Shown piece by piece: positions 51,312-59,891 of a stretch of 64,000 nt of DNA (the first letter of the stretch is position 1; every line of letters starts with the position of its first letter). The notes beneath the pieces are model-generated. The model did not search any database. It saw nothing but the letters and a program-made list of their open reading frames with translations, and was not told the origin of the DNA. The DNA is from Bacteroidota bacterium (GTDB lineage: Bacteria > Bacteroidota > Bacteroidia > B-17B0 > Aurantibacillaceae): the NCBI GenBank assembly GCA_020162035.1, contig JAIUNM010000012.1, forward strand, positions 41,356 through 105,355, in the 5' to 3' direction. A program made the translations under genes and the position numbers.

Positions 51312-53999
51312 ATGAGTAACAAATTTAGGTCTAAACCAAGTGATGAAATTCAAAACGAAACAGATAATAATTCGGTAAACGAAACTGAAACTTATACTGA
51401 TTCGGATAAAAAAGAAAACAAAAAAGCTAAATCTAAAAACAAAAGCAAAGTATCAACTAATACAACCGAAACTAAACCAAAGTTAAGTTTAATGCAACGA
51501 TTAGAAATTGCAAAAAACTTTTATTTTAACGAGCAAACTCAAAAAGTAATTGGTTTAACCCTTGTTTTATCTTCTTTTTATTTGGCTATTGCATTTGTTT
51601 CTTATTTTTTTACTTGGGATGTTGACCAAGACAAAGTTTTAGGAAATGATTTGTTTTTGCCTGAAGTTAAAGTAACAAATTGGTTAGGCAAAATAGGTGC
51701 GTTATTATCCCACCAATTCATTTACAAAGGTTTTGGAGCAGCATCTTTTTTTATGGTTCCTGTTATTTTTATGTATGGATTACAAAAAATGACTAAAAAG
51801 AAATTCATAAATATTAGTTCATTTAATGCAAAATGGTTGTTTTTAATGGTTTGGTCATCTATGTTAATGGGTTATTTTTTTAAAGATAAATTGTTTTTTT
51901 TAGGTGGAGGTTTTGGGTATTTTGTTAATCAAGCAATTTCCAACTACGTTGGTAACATTGGTTTATTAGCACTTATAGGCTTTAGCATGTTAACGTTTTT
52001 AGTATTAAGTATTAATTTAAACTTTAACCTTCCATCTAAACCAATTATAGAATCGGATGATGCAATTGAAAACGAAATTAGTGAAAGTGAAGCAGAGAGC
52101 AATAAAGCAATAAAAGAATATAACCAAGCATTTAACGAAACTAAAGAATTAAAATTAAGTGCTGAAGAAGAAGAAGCTCTTTTAAATTTTGAAATAAAAC
52201 AAAAAGGCGATGATTTAGTACTTGAAAAAATTGATCCATTAAATATTAAACCAACAACAATTGAGGTAACTCCACCAGGTAATGAAACTATTATTCAAAA
52301 CACAGAGGAAGTTCCGTTTACAGTTGAAAATCAAAACGCAACAGTTGATAGTGTAGATTTAACAGAAGTAACAAATGCAATTGAGCCTAAAAACGATGAG
52401 CCTGAATTTCAGGTAGAACATAGCAATACACAAGATGAAATTTTAAATGAAGAAAATAAAGCGCAGCATTTAGTTGAACAATTTGGTGAATACGATCCTA
52501 CTTTAGATTTAGGTTCATATCAATTCCCTTCATTTGATTTGTTGCAAGATTATGGTGATCACAAAGGAAAAGTTACACAAGAAGAATTAATAGCAAACAA
52601 AGATAAAATTGTAAATACACTCAAAAATTTTGGAATTGAAATTGAAAAAATAAGTGCAACAGTTGGTCCAACAGTAACATTGTATGAAATTGTTCCTGCG
52701 GCTGGAGTTCGTATAAGTAAAATTAAAAATTTAGAAGATGATATTGCATTAAGTCTTGCCGCTTTAGGAATACGTATAATTGCGCCAATTCCTGGAAAAG
52801 GCACAATAGGTATTGAGGTACCAAACCAAAATCCAGAAATGGTACCAATGAAAAATATTTTAGCTTCAGAAAAATTTAATAATTCAAATTTTGAATTGCC
52901 AATTGCATTAGGTAAAACAATAAGTAACGAAATTTTTATTGCCGATTTAGCAAAAATGCCTCATTTATTAATGGCTGGGGCAACTGGGCAAGGTAAATCT
53001 GTTGGTTTAAATGCGGTTTTAGTATCATTACTTTATAAAAAACATCCTGCACAAGTAAAATTTGTTTTAGTAGATCCTAAAAAAGTTGAACTAACTTTAT
53101 TTAAAAAAATAGAAAGACATTTTTTAGCAAAACTACCAAATGCCGAAGATGCAATAATTACAGATAATACTAAAGTAATTCACACGCTTAATTCTTTATG
53201 TATAGAAATGGATAACCGATATGCTTTATTAGAAGATGCACAGGTTAGAAACATAAAAGAGTATAATGCAAAATTTATTGCGCGTAAACTTAATCCAAAC
53301 GATGGACATAAATTTTTACCATACATTGTTTTAGTGGTTGACGAATTTGCCGATTTAATTATGACTGCAGGCAAAGAAGTTGAAACACCAATTGCAAGAT
53401 TAGCGCAACTTGCCAGAGCAATAGGAATACATTTAATTATTGCAACACAACGCCCTTCGGTTAATATAATTACAGGCACAATTAAAGCAAATTTTCCGGC
53501 TCGTATTGCCTTTAGAGTTACAAGTAAAATTGATAGTAGAACAATTTTAGATGCAGGTGGCGCAGATCAATTAATAGGAAGGGGAGATATGTTATTAAGT
53601 ACAGGAAATGATTTAGTACGTATTCAATGTGCATTTGTTGATACACCTGAAGTTGAAAAAATCACCGATTTTATTGGCGGACAAAGAGCTTATCCTACAG
53701 CATTTTTATTACCAGAATATGTTGGCGAAGATGGAAGTACTGGTAAAGAAGATGTAGATTTAACCGAACGTGATAAAATGTTTGATGATGCTGCAAAATT
53801 AGTTGTGCAATTTCAACAAGGAAGCGCATCGTTTTTACAACGTAAACTTAAATTAGGGTACAATAGAGCAGGTAGAATAGTTGACCAGCTAGAAGCCGCA
53901 GGAATTATTGGACCATTTGAAGGGAGTAAAGCCCGAGAGGTTTTATGTAAAGATATGATTCAGTTAGACGGAATTTTACAAAATTTAAGAAATAAATAG
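51312..53999 (+). CDS. ftsK: DNA translocase FtsK/SpoIIIE
   Basis: 895 residues. The charged N-terminus (1-65) is followed by four membrane helices (about 78-235), an acidic linker of about 150 residues and the motor. Alpha and beta domains begin near 410; Walker A is GATGQGKS (556-563), and Walker B is in VLVVDEFADL. The winged-helix gamma domain (about 835-895, FLQRKLKLGYNRAGRIVDQL) recognises orienting sequences. It pumps chromosomal DNA at the division septum and activates dimer resolution. The LolA-like gene follows after 62 nt, a pairing often seen in Bacteroidota. Confidence 0.96.
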   Translation: MSNKFRSKPSDEIQNETDNNSVNETETYTDSDKKENKKAKSKNKSKVSTNTTETKPKLSLMQRLEIAKNFYFNEQTQKVIGLTLVLSSFYLAIAFVSYFFTWDVDQDKVLGNDLFLPEVKVTNWLGKIGALLSHQFIYKGFGAASFFMVPVIFMYGLQKMTKKKFINISSFNAKWLFLMVWSSMLMGYFFKDKLFFLGGGFGYFVNQAISNYVGNIGLLALIGFSMLTFLVLSINLNFNLPSKPIIESDDAIENEISESEAESNKAIKEYNQAFNETKELKLSAEEEEALLNFEIKQKGDDLVLEKIDPLNIKPTTIEVTPPGNETIIQNTEEVPFTVENQNATVDSVDLTEVTNAIEPKNDEPEFQVEHSNTQDEILNEENKAQHLVEQFGEYDPTLDLGSYQFPSFDLLQDYGDHKGKVTQEELIANKDKIVNTLKNFGIEIEKISATVGPTVTLYEIVPAAGVRISKIKNLEDDIALSLAALGIRIIAPIPGKGTIGIEVPNQNPEMVPMKNILASEKFNNSNFELPIALGKTISNEIFIADLAKMPHLLMAGATGQGKSVGLNAVLVSLLYKKHPAQVKFVLVDPKKVELTLFKKIERHFLAKLPNAEDAIITDNTKVIHTLNSLCIEMDNRYALLEDAQVRNIKEYNAKFIARKLNPNDGHKFLPYIVLVVDEFADLIMTAGKEVETPIARLAQLARAIGIHLIIATQRPSVNIITGTIKANFPARIAFRVTSKIDSRTILDAGGADQLIGRGDMLLSTGNDLVRIQCAFVDTPEVEKITDFIGGQRAYPTAFLLPEYVGEDGSTGKEDVDLTERDKMFDDAAKLVVQFQQGSASFLQRKLKLGYNRAGRIVDQLEAAGIIGPFEGSKAREVLCKDMIQLDGILQNLRNK

Positions 54000-54042
54000 T
54001 CGAATTTTAAACCATTTGGCATAATTAATGTCTAATAGATAT

Positions 54043-54050
54043 TAATTTTG
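54043..54050 (+). promoter_or_regulatory. -7 element TAATTTTG before the LolA-like gene
   Basis: A perfect TAnnTTTG octamer ending 11 nt before the ATG at 54062, showing the gene has its own promoter behind ftsK. Confidence 0.5.
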
Positions 54051-54061
54051 TACTCATAAGA

Positions 54062-54715
54062 ATGAAAAAAATAGTATTAAGCGTTATTTTATTAAGCGGG
54101 TTAAACTTAAACGCACAAGACCAAGACCCAAAAGCTAAAGCAATTTTAGATGATTTAAGTAAAACAACTAAAACTTATAAAACCATTAATGCAGATTATG
54201 TATTTACCATGCTTAATAAAGAAGGTAAACAAACCGAAAAACAAAATGGTAAAGTTCAAATTAAAGGCGATAAATTTAAATTAGAAATTCCTGGTAATAC
54301 AATTATGAGCGATGGTAAAACATTGTGGAATTTTAATAAAGATGCAAAAGAGGTTACTTTAAAAAATTTTGATACCAAAAATGAAGATCAATTAAACCCA
54401 AGTAAGCTTTTTACTATGTATGAAACGGGTTATAAATATAAATTTGATAAAGAAGAAAAAGTTGGAACAGTATTGTGTTCAATTATAGATTTATATCCAG
54501 CAGATAAGCCTGAAAAGAAAAAATTTCATACCGTAAAACTTTATGTAGATAAAGCTAAAAAACAAATTGCTCAAATAAAAATGATAATGAAAGATGGAAC
54601 TAAACAAGTTTATGAATTAAAATCTATTAAACCCAATTTAATTTTAGATGATAAAGTTTTTGTGTTTGACACAAAAGGTTTAAAAGCAGATCAAATAATA
54701 GACGAAAGAGATTAA
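54062..54715 (+). CDS. LolA-like outer membrane lipoprotein carrier protein
   Basis: 217 residues with a signal peptide (MKKIVLSVILLSGLNLNAQ). The mature protein has the LolA open-barrel pattern: KTYKTINADYVFTMLNKEGK, GKVQIKGDKFKLEIPGNTIMSDGKTLWNFNKDAKEVTLKNF, and late strands KQIAQIKMIMKDGTK. LolA shuttles lipoproteins from the LolCDE complex through the periplasm to the outer membrane. Its place directly behind ftsK supports the call. It has its own -7 element. Confidence 0.9.
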   Translation: MKKIVLSVILLSGLNLNAQDQDPKAKAILDDLSKTTKTYKTINADYVFTMLNKEGKQTEKQNGKVQIKGDKFKLEIPGNTIMSDGKTLWNFNKDAKEVTLKNFDTKNEDQLNPSKLFTMYETGYKYKFDKEEKVGTVLCSIIDLYPADKPEKKKFHTVKLYVDKAKKQIAQIKMIMKDGTKQVYELKSIKPNLILDDKVFVFDTKGLKADQIIDERD

Positions 54716-54790
54716 ATAAGTATCTTTTAATAATTAAAGTTTGTTTAGCGCAAATTCTTTAACTCACAAAACGAATTTATTGCTAACTAA

Positions 54791-55459
54791 TTGAAAAACT
54801 ATCTTACTAAAAAAATAATATTTATTTCAAAATGGCCAGTTCTATTTATGGCTATCTGTTGGATTTTATTTTTTTTAAATCAATATTATAATTTAAACTA
54901 TTATAAGTTTGGAGTTCTTCCAAGAAATTTAAGCGGATTAAAAGGAATTATTTTTTCTGTATTTATACATGGAGATGTTGAACATATAGCTTCAAACACA
55001 TTACCAATTTTAATATTAGGAATGTTATTGTTTAATTTTTATAAGAAAATAGCTAAGCCTGTTTTTTTATGGATTTGGCTAATAAGTGGCGTTTGGTTAT
55101 GGATTGGAGGTAGAAATAATATTGATAATCAAAACTTCCATATAGGTGCAAGTACTCTTATTTACGGCCTTGCAAGTTTTTTGTTTTTTAGTGGAATAAT
55201 TAGAAAGAATAAAAATTTAATGGTTGTATCAGCATTAGTAGTTTTTTTGTACGGAAGTATTACACATGGTATTTTTCCTATACAGCCAGAAATAAGTTGG
55301 GAAGGACATTTGTTTGGCGCAATTAGTGGCGCATTAGTTGCCTTTAATTATAGAAAAGAAGGGCCAAAAAAAACAAAGCATTATTGGCCTGAAGAAAATG
55401 AAGACTTAGAAGAAGATAAATATTGGGAATTACCTATAAAAAATTTGGAAGACCAATAA
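54791..55459 (+). CDS. Rhomboid-family intramembrane serine protease
   Basis: 222 residues from a TTG start, with about six membrane helices. Family marks are HIASN after helix 2 (His65, Asn69), the nucleophile in HIGASTLIYG (Ser121) and the catalytic His173 in WEGHLFGAISGA. It cleaves membrane-spanning segments of substrate proteins in the inner membrane. The charged C-terminal tail (about 188-222, Lys/Glu-rich) is cytoplasmic. It ends 1 base before the stop of the convergent VOC-like remnant. Confidence 0.92.
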   Translation: MKNYLTKKIIFISKWPVLFMAICWILFFLNQYYNLNYYKFGVLPRNLSGLKGIIFSVFIHGDVEHIASNTLPILILGMLLFNFYKKIAKPVFLWIWLISGVWLWIGGRNNIDNQNFHIGASTLIYGLASFLFFSGIIRKNKNLMVVSALVVFLYGSITHGIFPIQPEISWEGHLFGAISGALVAFNYRKEGPKKTKHYWPEENEDLEEDKYWELPIKNLEDQ

Positions 55460-55460
55460 T

Positions 55461-55553
55461 TTATTTTTCAATTTGTTCGTTGTTTCGTGGACCAAAATCT
55501 ACCATCCATTCAATTCCAAATTTGTCTCCTTTACCACTCGTCTTTTTCTTCAT
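55461..55553 (-). pseudogene. Remnant resembling the C-terminus of a VOC/glyoxalase-fold protein
   Basis: A 30-codon frame (ATG at 55553) overlaps the 3' end of the DUF4468 gene in another frame. It encodes GDKFGIEWMVDFGPRN before its TAA, much like the C-terminal strand of PhnB-type VOC proteins (DKFGV.WM.N). Nothing of the rest of a VOC protein is found upstream, where DUF4468 occupies the DNA. It looks like the tail of a gene replaced or deleted upstream; chance resemblance is possible for so short a piece. Confidence 0.4.
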
Positions 55554-56124
55554 CGCTGTTTTTTTTCATTACAGCTTTTAAATCATCTGTAAGTACTTTA
55601 GCGCTTGCAAATGCAGCAGATTTTACGTGCTTCCATGTTAGATCGTTTACTTTCATAGAGCCACAAGCTGGTATTTTACCATAAACATCGCCACAATCCA
55701 TACCTGGTTTGTTGGCTTTGTGTGTAATGTTTTTTATAGTGTATCGGTATTTGCCTTCTTTAGCTTCAACAATTACATCCATAATAATTTTACCATCAAC
55801 ATCATTTTCGGGATTTAAAACTTTTTGTTTAAAAATAAATGTTGCTTTACAAGCAATAGTTTTACCTGCAGTTGCACCACTACTTTTTTCGTACTTAATG
55901 TGTTTAAGTTTATACCAATTTTCGGCACGTTTTAAAACTTCTGCTTCGGGCGCTGCCATTGTTGGCGGCAACGTGTCGGGCACATCAGGGTTAACATTTG
56001 CTGGTTTTGGTCTTTCAACTTCAAGAGAAATTATTTCTCTAATAATTTTTCCTTCTTCTTCTTTTTGAGCAGATAGGTTTATGCTTAAACTAATTAATGC
56101 AATTAAAAAAACTAATTTTTTCAT
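55531..56124 (-). CDS. Secreted DUF4468-type protein of unknown function
   Basis: 197 residues with a signal peptide (MKKLVFLIALISLSINLSAQ). After a Pro-rich segment come two TBP-like half domains: AENWYKLKHIKYEKSSGATAGKTIACKATFIFKQ and DGKIIMDVIVEAKEGKYRYTIKNITHK, the pattern of DUF4468, a family almost limited to Bacteroidota. The role is unknown; secreted or periplasmic location is likely. The final residues (DEEKDEW) overlap the small VOC-like remnant in another frame, suggesting a rearrangement at its 3' end. Confidence 0.78.
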   Translation of the reverse strand: MKKLVFLIALISLSINLSAQKEEEGKIIREIISLEVERPKPANVNPDVPDTLPPTMAAPEAEVLKRAENWYKLKHIKYEKSSGATAGKTIACKATFIFKQKVLNPENDVDGKIIMDVIVEAKEGKYRYTIKNITHKANKPGMDCGDVYGKIPACGSMKVNDLTWKHVKSAAFASAKVLTDDLKAVMKKNSDEEKDEW

Positions 56125-56142
56125 TTTAAATAAGACACAATA

Positions 56143-58551
56143 TTAATAAATTTTAGGATACTTTGTTGGGTTGCTTTCGCTCATAATATTATAAAGTATT
56201 TCAAACACATCATCTGCGCTTGGTTTACTAAAATAATCTCCATCGCTACCATAAGCTGGTCTATGTTCTTTAGCTGTTATTGTAGTTGGCGTTGAATCTA
56301 AATAATTATAAGCGTTTTGTTCTTCTAACACTTTTTGCAAAATATAGGCACTTGCTCCACCAGGTACATCTTCATCTAAAACCACTAAACGATTTGTTTT
56401 TTTAATTGAATTTACAATTGAATGGTTTTTATCAAAAGGAATTAAAGTTTGTAAATCTATTAATTCAACACTTACATTAAATGGTTCTAATAGTTTTATA
56501 GCTTCTTGAGCAATTCTAATTGAACTACCATAAGTAACTAAAGTAATATCTGTTCCGTTTTGTAGGGTTTCTGTTATGCCTAATTCTACTTTATATTTTC
56601 CAAAGTTTGCTGGTTGCTTTTCTTTTAAACGATAACCATTAAGTGGTTCAACTATTAAAGCGGGTTCATCGGCTTCAAGTAAAGTATTATAAAAGCCAGA
56701 TGCTACTGTCATATTTCTTGGCACACAAATATTAATACCTCTACAAGCATGCACAATCATTCCCATTGGAGATCCGCTATGCCATACACCTTCCAATCTA
56801 TGTCCGCGGGTTCTTATAAGTACGGGTGCTTTTTGTAAGCCTTTAGTTCGCCATTGTACTGTTGCTAAATCATCACTCATTAATTGTAATGCATATAACA
56901 AATAATCAAGGTATTGAATTTCGGCTATAGGCCTTAAACCTCGCATTGCTAAACCAATTGCTTGACCCATAATGGTTGCCTCTCTAATGCCTGTATCAAA
57001 CACTCTATGTTCGCCGTATTTAGCTTGTAAGCCTTCAAGGCCTTGGTTAACTCCACCAATTTTCCCTGAATCTTCTCCAAATATTAATACTTGAGGGTAT
57101 TTTTCTAAAATGGCATCAAAATTATCACGCAATATTTCTCTGCCATCCATCATTTTATCATCAACATATTCAACTGCACAAGGTGTAACACTTGCAACAT
57201 TAGTTGTTGATTGCGAATACAAATGAGAGCCATATCTATAATTGTTTTGAAGCTTAGATGTTTGTAACCACTGAATAAGATTAGATTTTGCCTCGCTACT
57301 ATTGTTTATTAAACTACGTAATGCTGCTTTAACGGCAACATGTATATCTTTTCTTATAGGCTCTTTAATGCTTTGTAATTCATTAGAAATTTTTTGACAA
57401 TTTGTTTCGTTTAATTGATTTAAAATTTCACAAACTTCTTTTACTTCTGTTTTAATTGGAGAAAGATAATCTGTCCAAGCTGTATTTTTAGCTGTTTTAA
57501 CAGATTCTTTGGCATCTTCTTCAATTTTAGTTAATTCACTTTCACTTGCAATGGCGTTTGACAGTATCCATAATCGCATTTGTTTAACACAATCAAAATC
57601 AATTTCCCATTGTAAACGTTCTTTACTTTTATAACGTTCATGGCTTCCGCTTGTACTATGCCCTTGAGGTTGCGTTACTTCTTCAACATGAACCAAAACA
57701 GGCACATGTTCTTCTCTACAAACTTTAGCCGCTTTTTCGTAGGTTTCGCATAAATGAGCATAATCCCAGCCTTTAGTTTTAAATATTTCGTACCCTTTTC
57801 CGTTTTTATCTCTTTGAAAACCTTTTAAAATTTCGCTTATGCTTTCTTTAGTTGTTTGATATTTTTTAGGAACAGAAATTCCATGACCATCATCCCAAAC
57901 GCTTACCAACATTGGTATTTGTAATACTCCAGCAGCGTTAATTGATTCCCAAAACAATCCTTCACTTGTACTTGCATCTCCAATTGTTCCAAAAGCTATT
58001 TCATTTCCGTTGTTACTAAAATTGGTAAAAGGAGCTTTTTGTAATTCTTTATTTACTCTATAAAAATGAGAAGCGTATGCTAAACCTAATAAGCGTGGAA
58101 CTTGTGATGCAGTTGGCGAAATATCGCTACTCGAATTTTTTTGATTTATTAAAGTTTTAAATGAACCATCTTCGTTTAAACTATGTGTGGCAAAATGTCC
58201 GCCCATTTGACGACCCGCACTCATTGGCTCATAAGCAATATCAGTATGTGCATATAAACCCGCAAACCATTGGTTTAAATTTATGGCTTTAATTGCCATC
58301 ATAAACGTTTGGTCGCGATAATATCCACTTCTAAAATCTCCGTTTTTAAATACTTTACTTAATGCAACTTGCGCTAATTCTTTACCATCACCAAAAATTC
58401 CAAATTTAGCCTTTCCAGTTAGTACTTCTTTTCTACCTAATAAACTTGCTTGCCTGCTTTCGTTAATTAATTGATAATCTTCTAAAACAATTTTTTTAAA
58501 ATCGTCGAAACTTAAATTATTTTTAATCGAAGCTATATTCTCTTGTCCCAT
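56143..58551 (-). CDS. Fused E1 alpha/beta 2-oxoacid dehydrogenase (branched-chain type)
   Basis: 802 residues from the ATG at 58551. A frame open to 58584 contains the -7 element itself and was rejected. The alpha half (1-450) binds thiamine diphosphate through GTIGDASTSEGLFWESIN (from 188) and has the phosphorylation-loop-like THSLNED region. The beta half (about 465-802) has LIFGEDSGKIGGVNQGLEGLQ, FDTGIREATIMGQAIG and VVLDEDVPGGASAYI. It decarboxylates a branched-chain 2-oxoacid and passes the acyl group to E2 lipoate. Alpha-beta fusion is common in Bacteroidota. No E2 or E3 gene is adjacent. Confidence 0.92.
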   Translation of the reverse strand: MGQENIASIKNNLSFDDFKKIVLEDYQLINESRQASLLGRKEVLTGKAKFGIFGDGKELAQVALSKVFKNGDFRSGYYRDQTFMMAIKAINLNQWFAGLYAHTDIAYEPMSAGRQMGGHFATHSLNEDGSFKTLINQKNSSSDISPTASQVPRLLGLAYASHFYRVNKELQKAPFTNFSNNGNEIAFGTIGDASTSEGLFWESINAAGVLQIPMLVSVWDDGHGISVPKKYQTTKESISEILKGFQRDKNGKGYEIFKTKGWDYAHLCETYEKAAKVCREEHVPVLVHVEEVTQPQGHSTSGSHERYKSKERLQWEIDFDCVKQMRLWILSNAIASESELTKIEEDAKESVKTAKNTAWTDYLSPIKTEVKEVCEILNQLNETNCQKISNELQSIKEPIRKDIHVAVKAALRSLINNSSEAKSNLIQWLQTSKLQNNYRYGSHLYSQSTTNVASVTPCAVEYVDDKMMDGREILRDNFDAILEKYPQVLIFGEDSGKIGGVNQGLEGLQAKYGEHRVFDTGIREATIMGQAIGLAMRGLRPIAEIQYLDYLLYALQLMSDDLATVQWRTKGLQKAPVLIRTRGHRLEGVWHSGSPMGMIVHACRGINICVPRNMTVASGFYNTLLEADEPALIVEPLNGYRLKEKQPANFGKYKVELGITETLQNGTDITLVTYGSSIRIAQEAIKLLEPFNVSVELIDLQTLIPFDKNHSIVNSIKKTNRLVVLDEDVPGGASAYILQKVLEEQNAYNYLDSTPTTITAKEHRPAYGSDGDYFSKPSADDVFEILYNIMSESNPTKYPKIY

Positions 58552-58565
58552 AATATTGTGTATTA

Positions 58566-58573
58566 CAAATATA
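58566..58573 (-). promoter_or_regulatory. -7 element TATATTTG of the E1 dehydrogenase gene
   Basis: A perfect minus-strand octamer ending 14 nt before the ATG at 58551. It lies inside the longest open frame, excluding the start at 58584. Confidence 0.6.
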
Positions 58574-58678
58574 ATGTAAAGCAAGGGTTAAAAAAAATTA
58601 TTATATCTAAAAAACAGTAGTTTTTTCAATAAAAAAACATTGTTAATTAACAAAAAACACTTTTGATAAAATATCCCG

Positions 58679-58686
58679 TATATTTA
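58679..58686 (+). promoter_or_regulatory. -7-like element TATATTTA before holB
   Basis: One mismatch in the last base; ends 7 nt before the ATG at 58694. Confidence 0.4.
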
Positions 58687-58693
58687 TAACGCA

Positions 58694-59815
58694 ATGCTTT
58701 ACAAAAATATTATCGGGCAAAAAGAAACAAAAACTCGTTTACAAAAAATGGTTTTGGATAAACGAGTGCCTCATGCTTTAATGTTTACAGGTAAAGAGGG
58801 AACAGGTAATTTACCAGCTGCTTTAGCATTTATACAACATTTATATTGCGAAAATAAATTAGTTGACGATGCTTGTGGTATTTGCAATTCATGCATAAAA
58901 GTGAGCAAGTTAATTCATCCTGATTTGCATTTTGTTGTTCCTATAGCAAAAAGCAAAGATGTTAAAAGCACAATTGATGTAATTAAAGAATTTAGAACAG
59001 TTTTTTTAGAAAACAATTATTTATCGTTAAGTAGTTGGTTTAATGAACTCTCTGCCGAAAACAAACAGCCCGTTATTCCTGTTGATGAGGCAAATGCTAT
59101 TTTAAAAACATTAAGTTACACAAGTTACGAAGGTTCTTACAAATCAATGGTAATTTGGTTGCCCGAAAAAATGAATGCAGACGCGGCAAATAAATTGTTA
59201 AAGATTTTAGAAGAGCCACCAGATGATACTATTTTTGTTTTGGTAAGCAATGCTCCAGATCAATTACTCCCAACTATTTTATCCAGAGTTCAACAAATTC
59301 CGTTTTATGAATTAAGTGATTTAGAAATTGAAAACGCTCTTATTTCTAATTTTAAAATAAGCACCGATGTTGCAAAACAAACAGCAGTTTTGGCTAATGG
59401 CAGCTATACCGAAGCGCTTACTATTTTAAATCATATAGATGAAAATGTTTCTATTCTTACAAACTTTCAAAACTTTATGCGCTTGGCTCTAAAGTTCGAT
59501 TGCACAAAAGTTTTACAATGGATTGATGAAAATGCATCAATTGGACGAGAAAATCAAAAGCAATTTTTACAATATGGTTTAGAAGTTTTTAGAGATGCAC
59601 TTATGTTTAATTTTGGCGATAAAAACTTGGTAAGGCTAGGAGGGCAAGAAAAACTATTTTTAGAAAAGTTTGCCCCTTTTATCAATCAAAAAAATTACGA
59701 AAAATTAGTAGAGGAATTTAACCAAAACTATTATTACATTGAACGGAATGCAAATCCTAAATTAATATTTATGGATTTGTTTTTAAAAACCAACGAGCTA
59801 CTTAATTTAAAATAA
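58694..59815 (+). CDS. holB: DNA polymerase III delta-prime subunit
   Basis: 373 residues. The clamp-loader AAA+ fold is visible in NIIGQKETKTRLQKMVLDKRVPHALMFTG, a zinc site (Cys52, Cys61, Cys64, Cys67; ACGICNSC), WLPEKMNADAANKLLKILEEPP and LLPTILSRVQQI (sensor SRC-like segment). The P-loop reads GKEGTGNLPAA and lacks the Lys-Ser/Thr needed to bind ATP, as usual for delta-prime, which serves as the stator. It works with tau and delta to load the beta clamp at the replication fork. A -7-like element lies 7 nt before the ATG. Confidence 0.93.
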   Translation: MLYKNIIGQKETKTRLQKMVLDKRVPHALMFTGKEGTGNLPAALAFIQHLYCENKLVDDACGICNSCIKVSKLIHPDLHFVVPIAKSKDVKSTIDVIKEFRTVFLENNYLSLSSWFNELSAENKQPVIPVDEANAILKTLSYTSYEGSYKSMVIWLPEKMNADAANKLLKILEEPPDDTIFVLVSNAPDQLLPTILSRVQQIPFYELSDLEIENALISNFKISTDVAKQTAVLANGSYTEALTILNHIDENVSILTNFQNFMRLALKFDCTKVLQWIDENASIGRENQKQFLQYGLEVFRDALMFNFGDKNLVRLGGQEKLFLEKFAPFINQKNYEKLVEEFNQNYYYIERNANPKLIFMDLFLKTNELLNLK

Positions 59816-59877
59816 CACATTTAATAAATTTGTTAGCAATTTCTGTAACTAACACTAATTAATAGCGTTATGGTAAA

Positions 59878-59885
59878 TACCTTTG
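59878..59885 (+). promoter_or_regulatory. -7 element TACCTTTG before the YwqK-repeat gene
   Basis: Perfect octamer, 6 nt before the ATG at 59892. Overlaps the TTG at 59883 and so excludes it as start codon. Confidence 0.6.
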
Positions 59886-59891
59886 TCGTAT

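Noticed and set aside
55487..56068. Plus-strand frames opposite the DUF4468 gene
   Set aside because: Shadows of the signal-peptide-bearing minus-strand gene; no homology or promoter.
58552..58584. Longer start of the E1 dehydrogenase
   Set aside because: The added codons contain the -7 promoter element and do not match the family.
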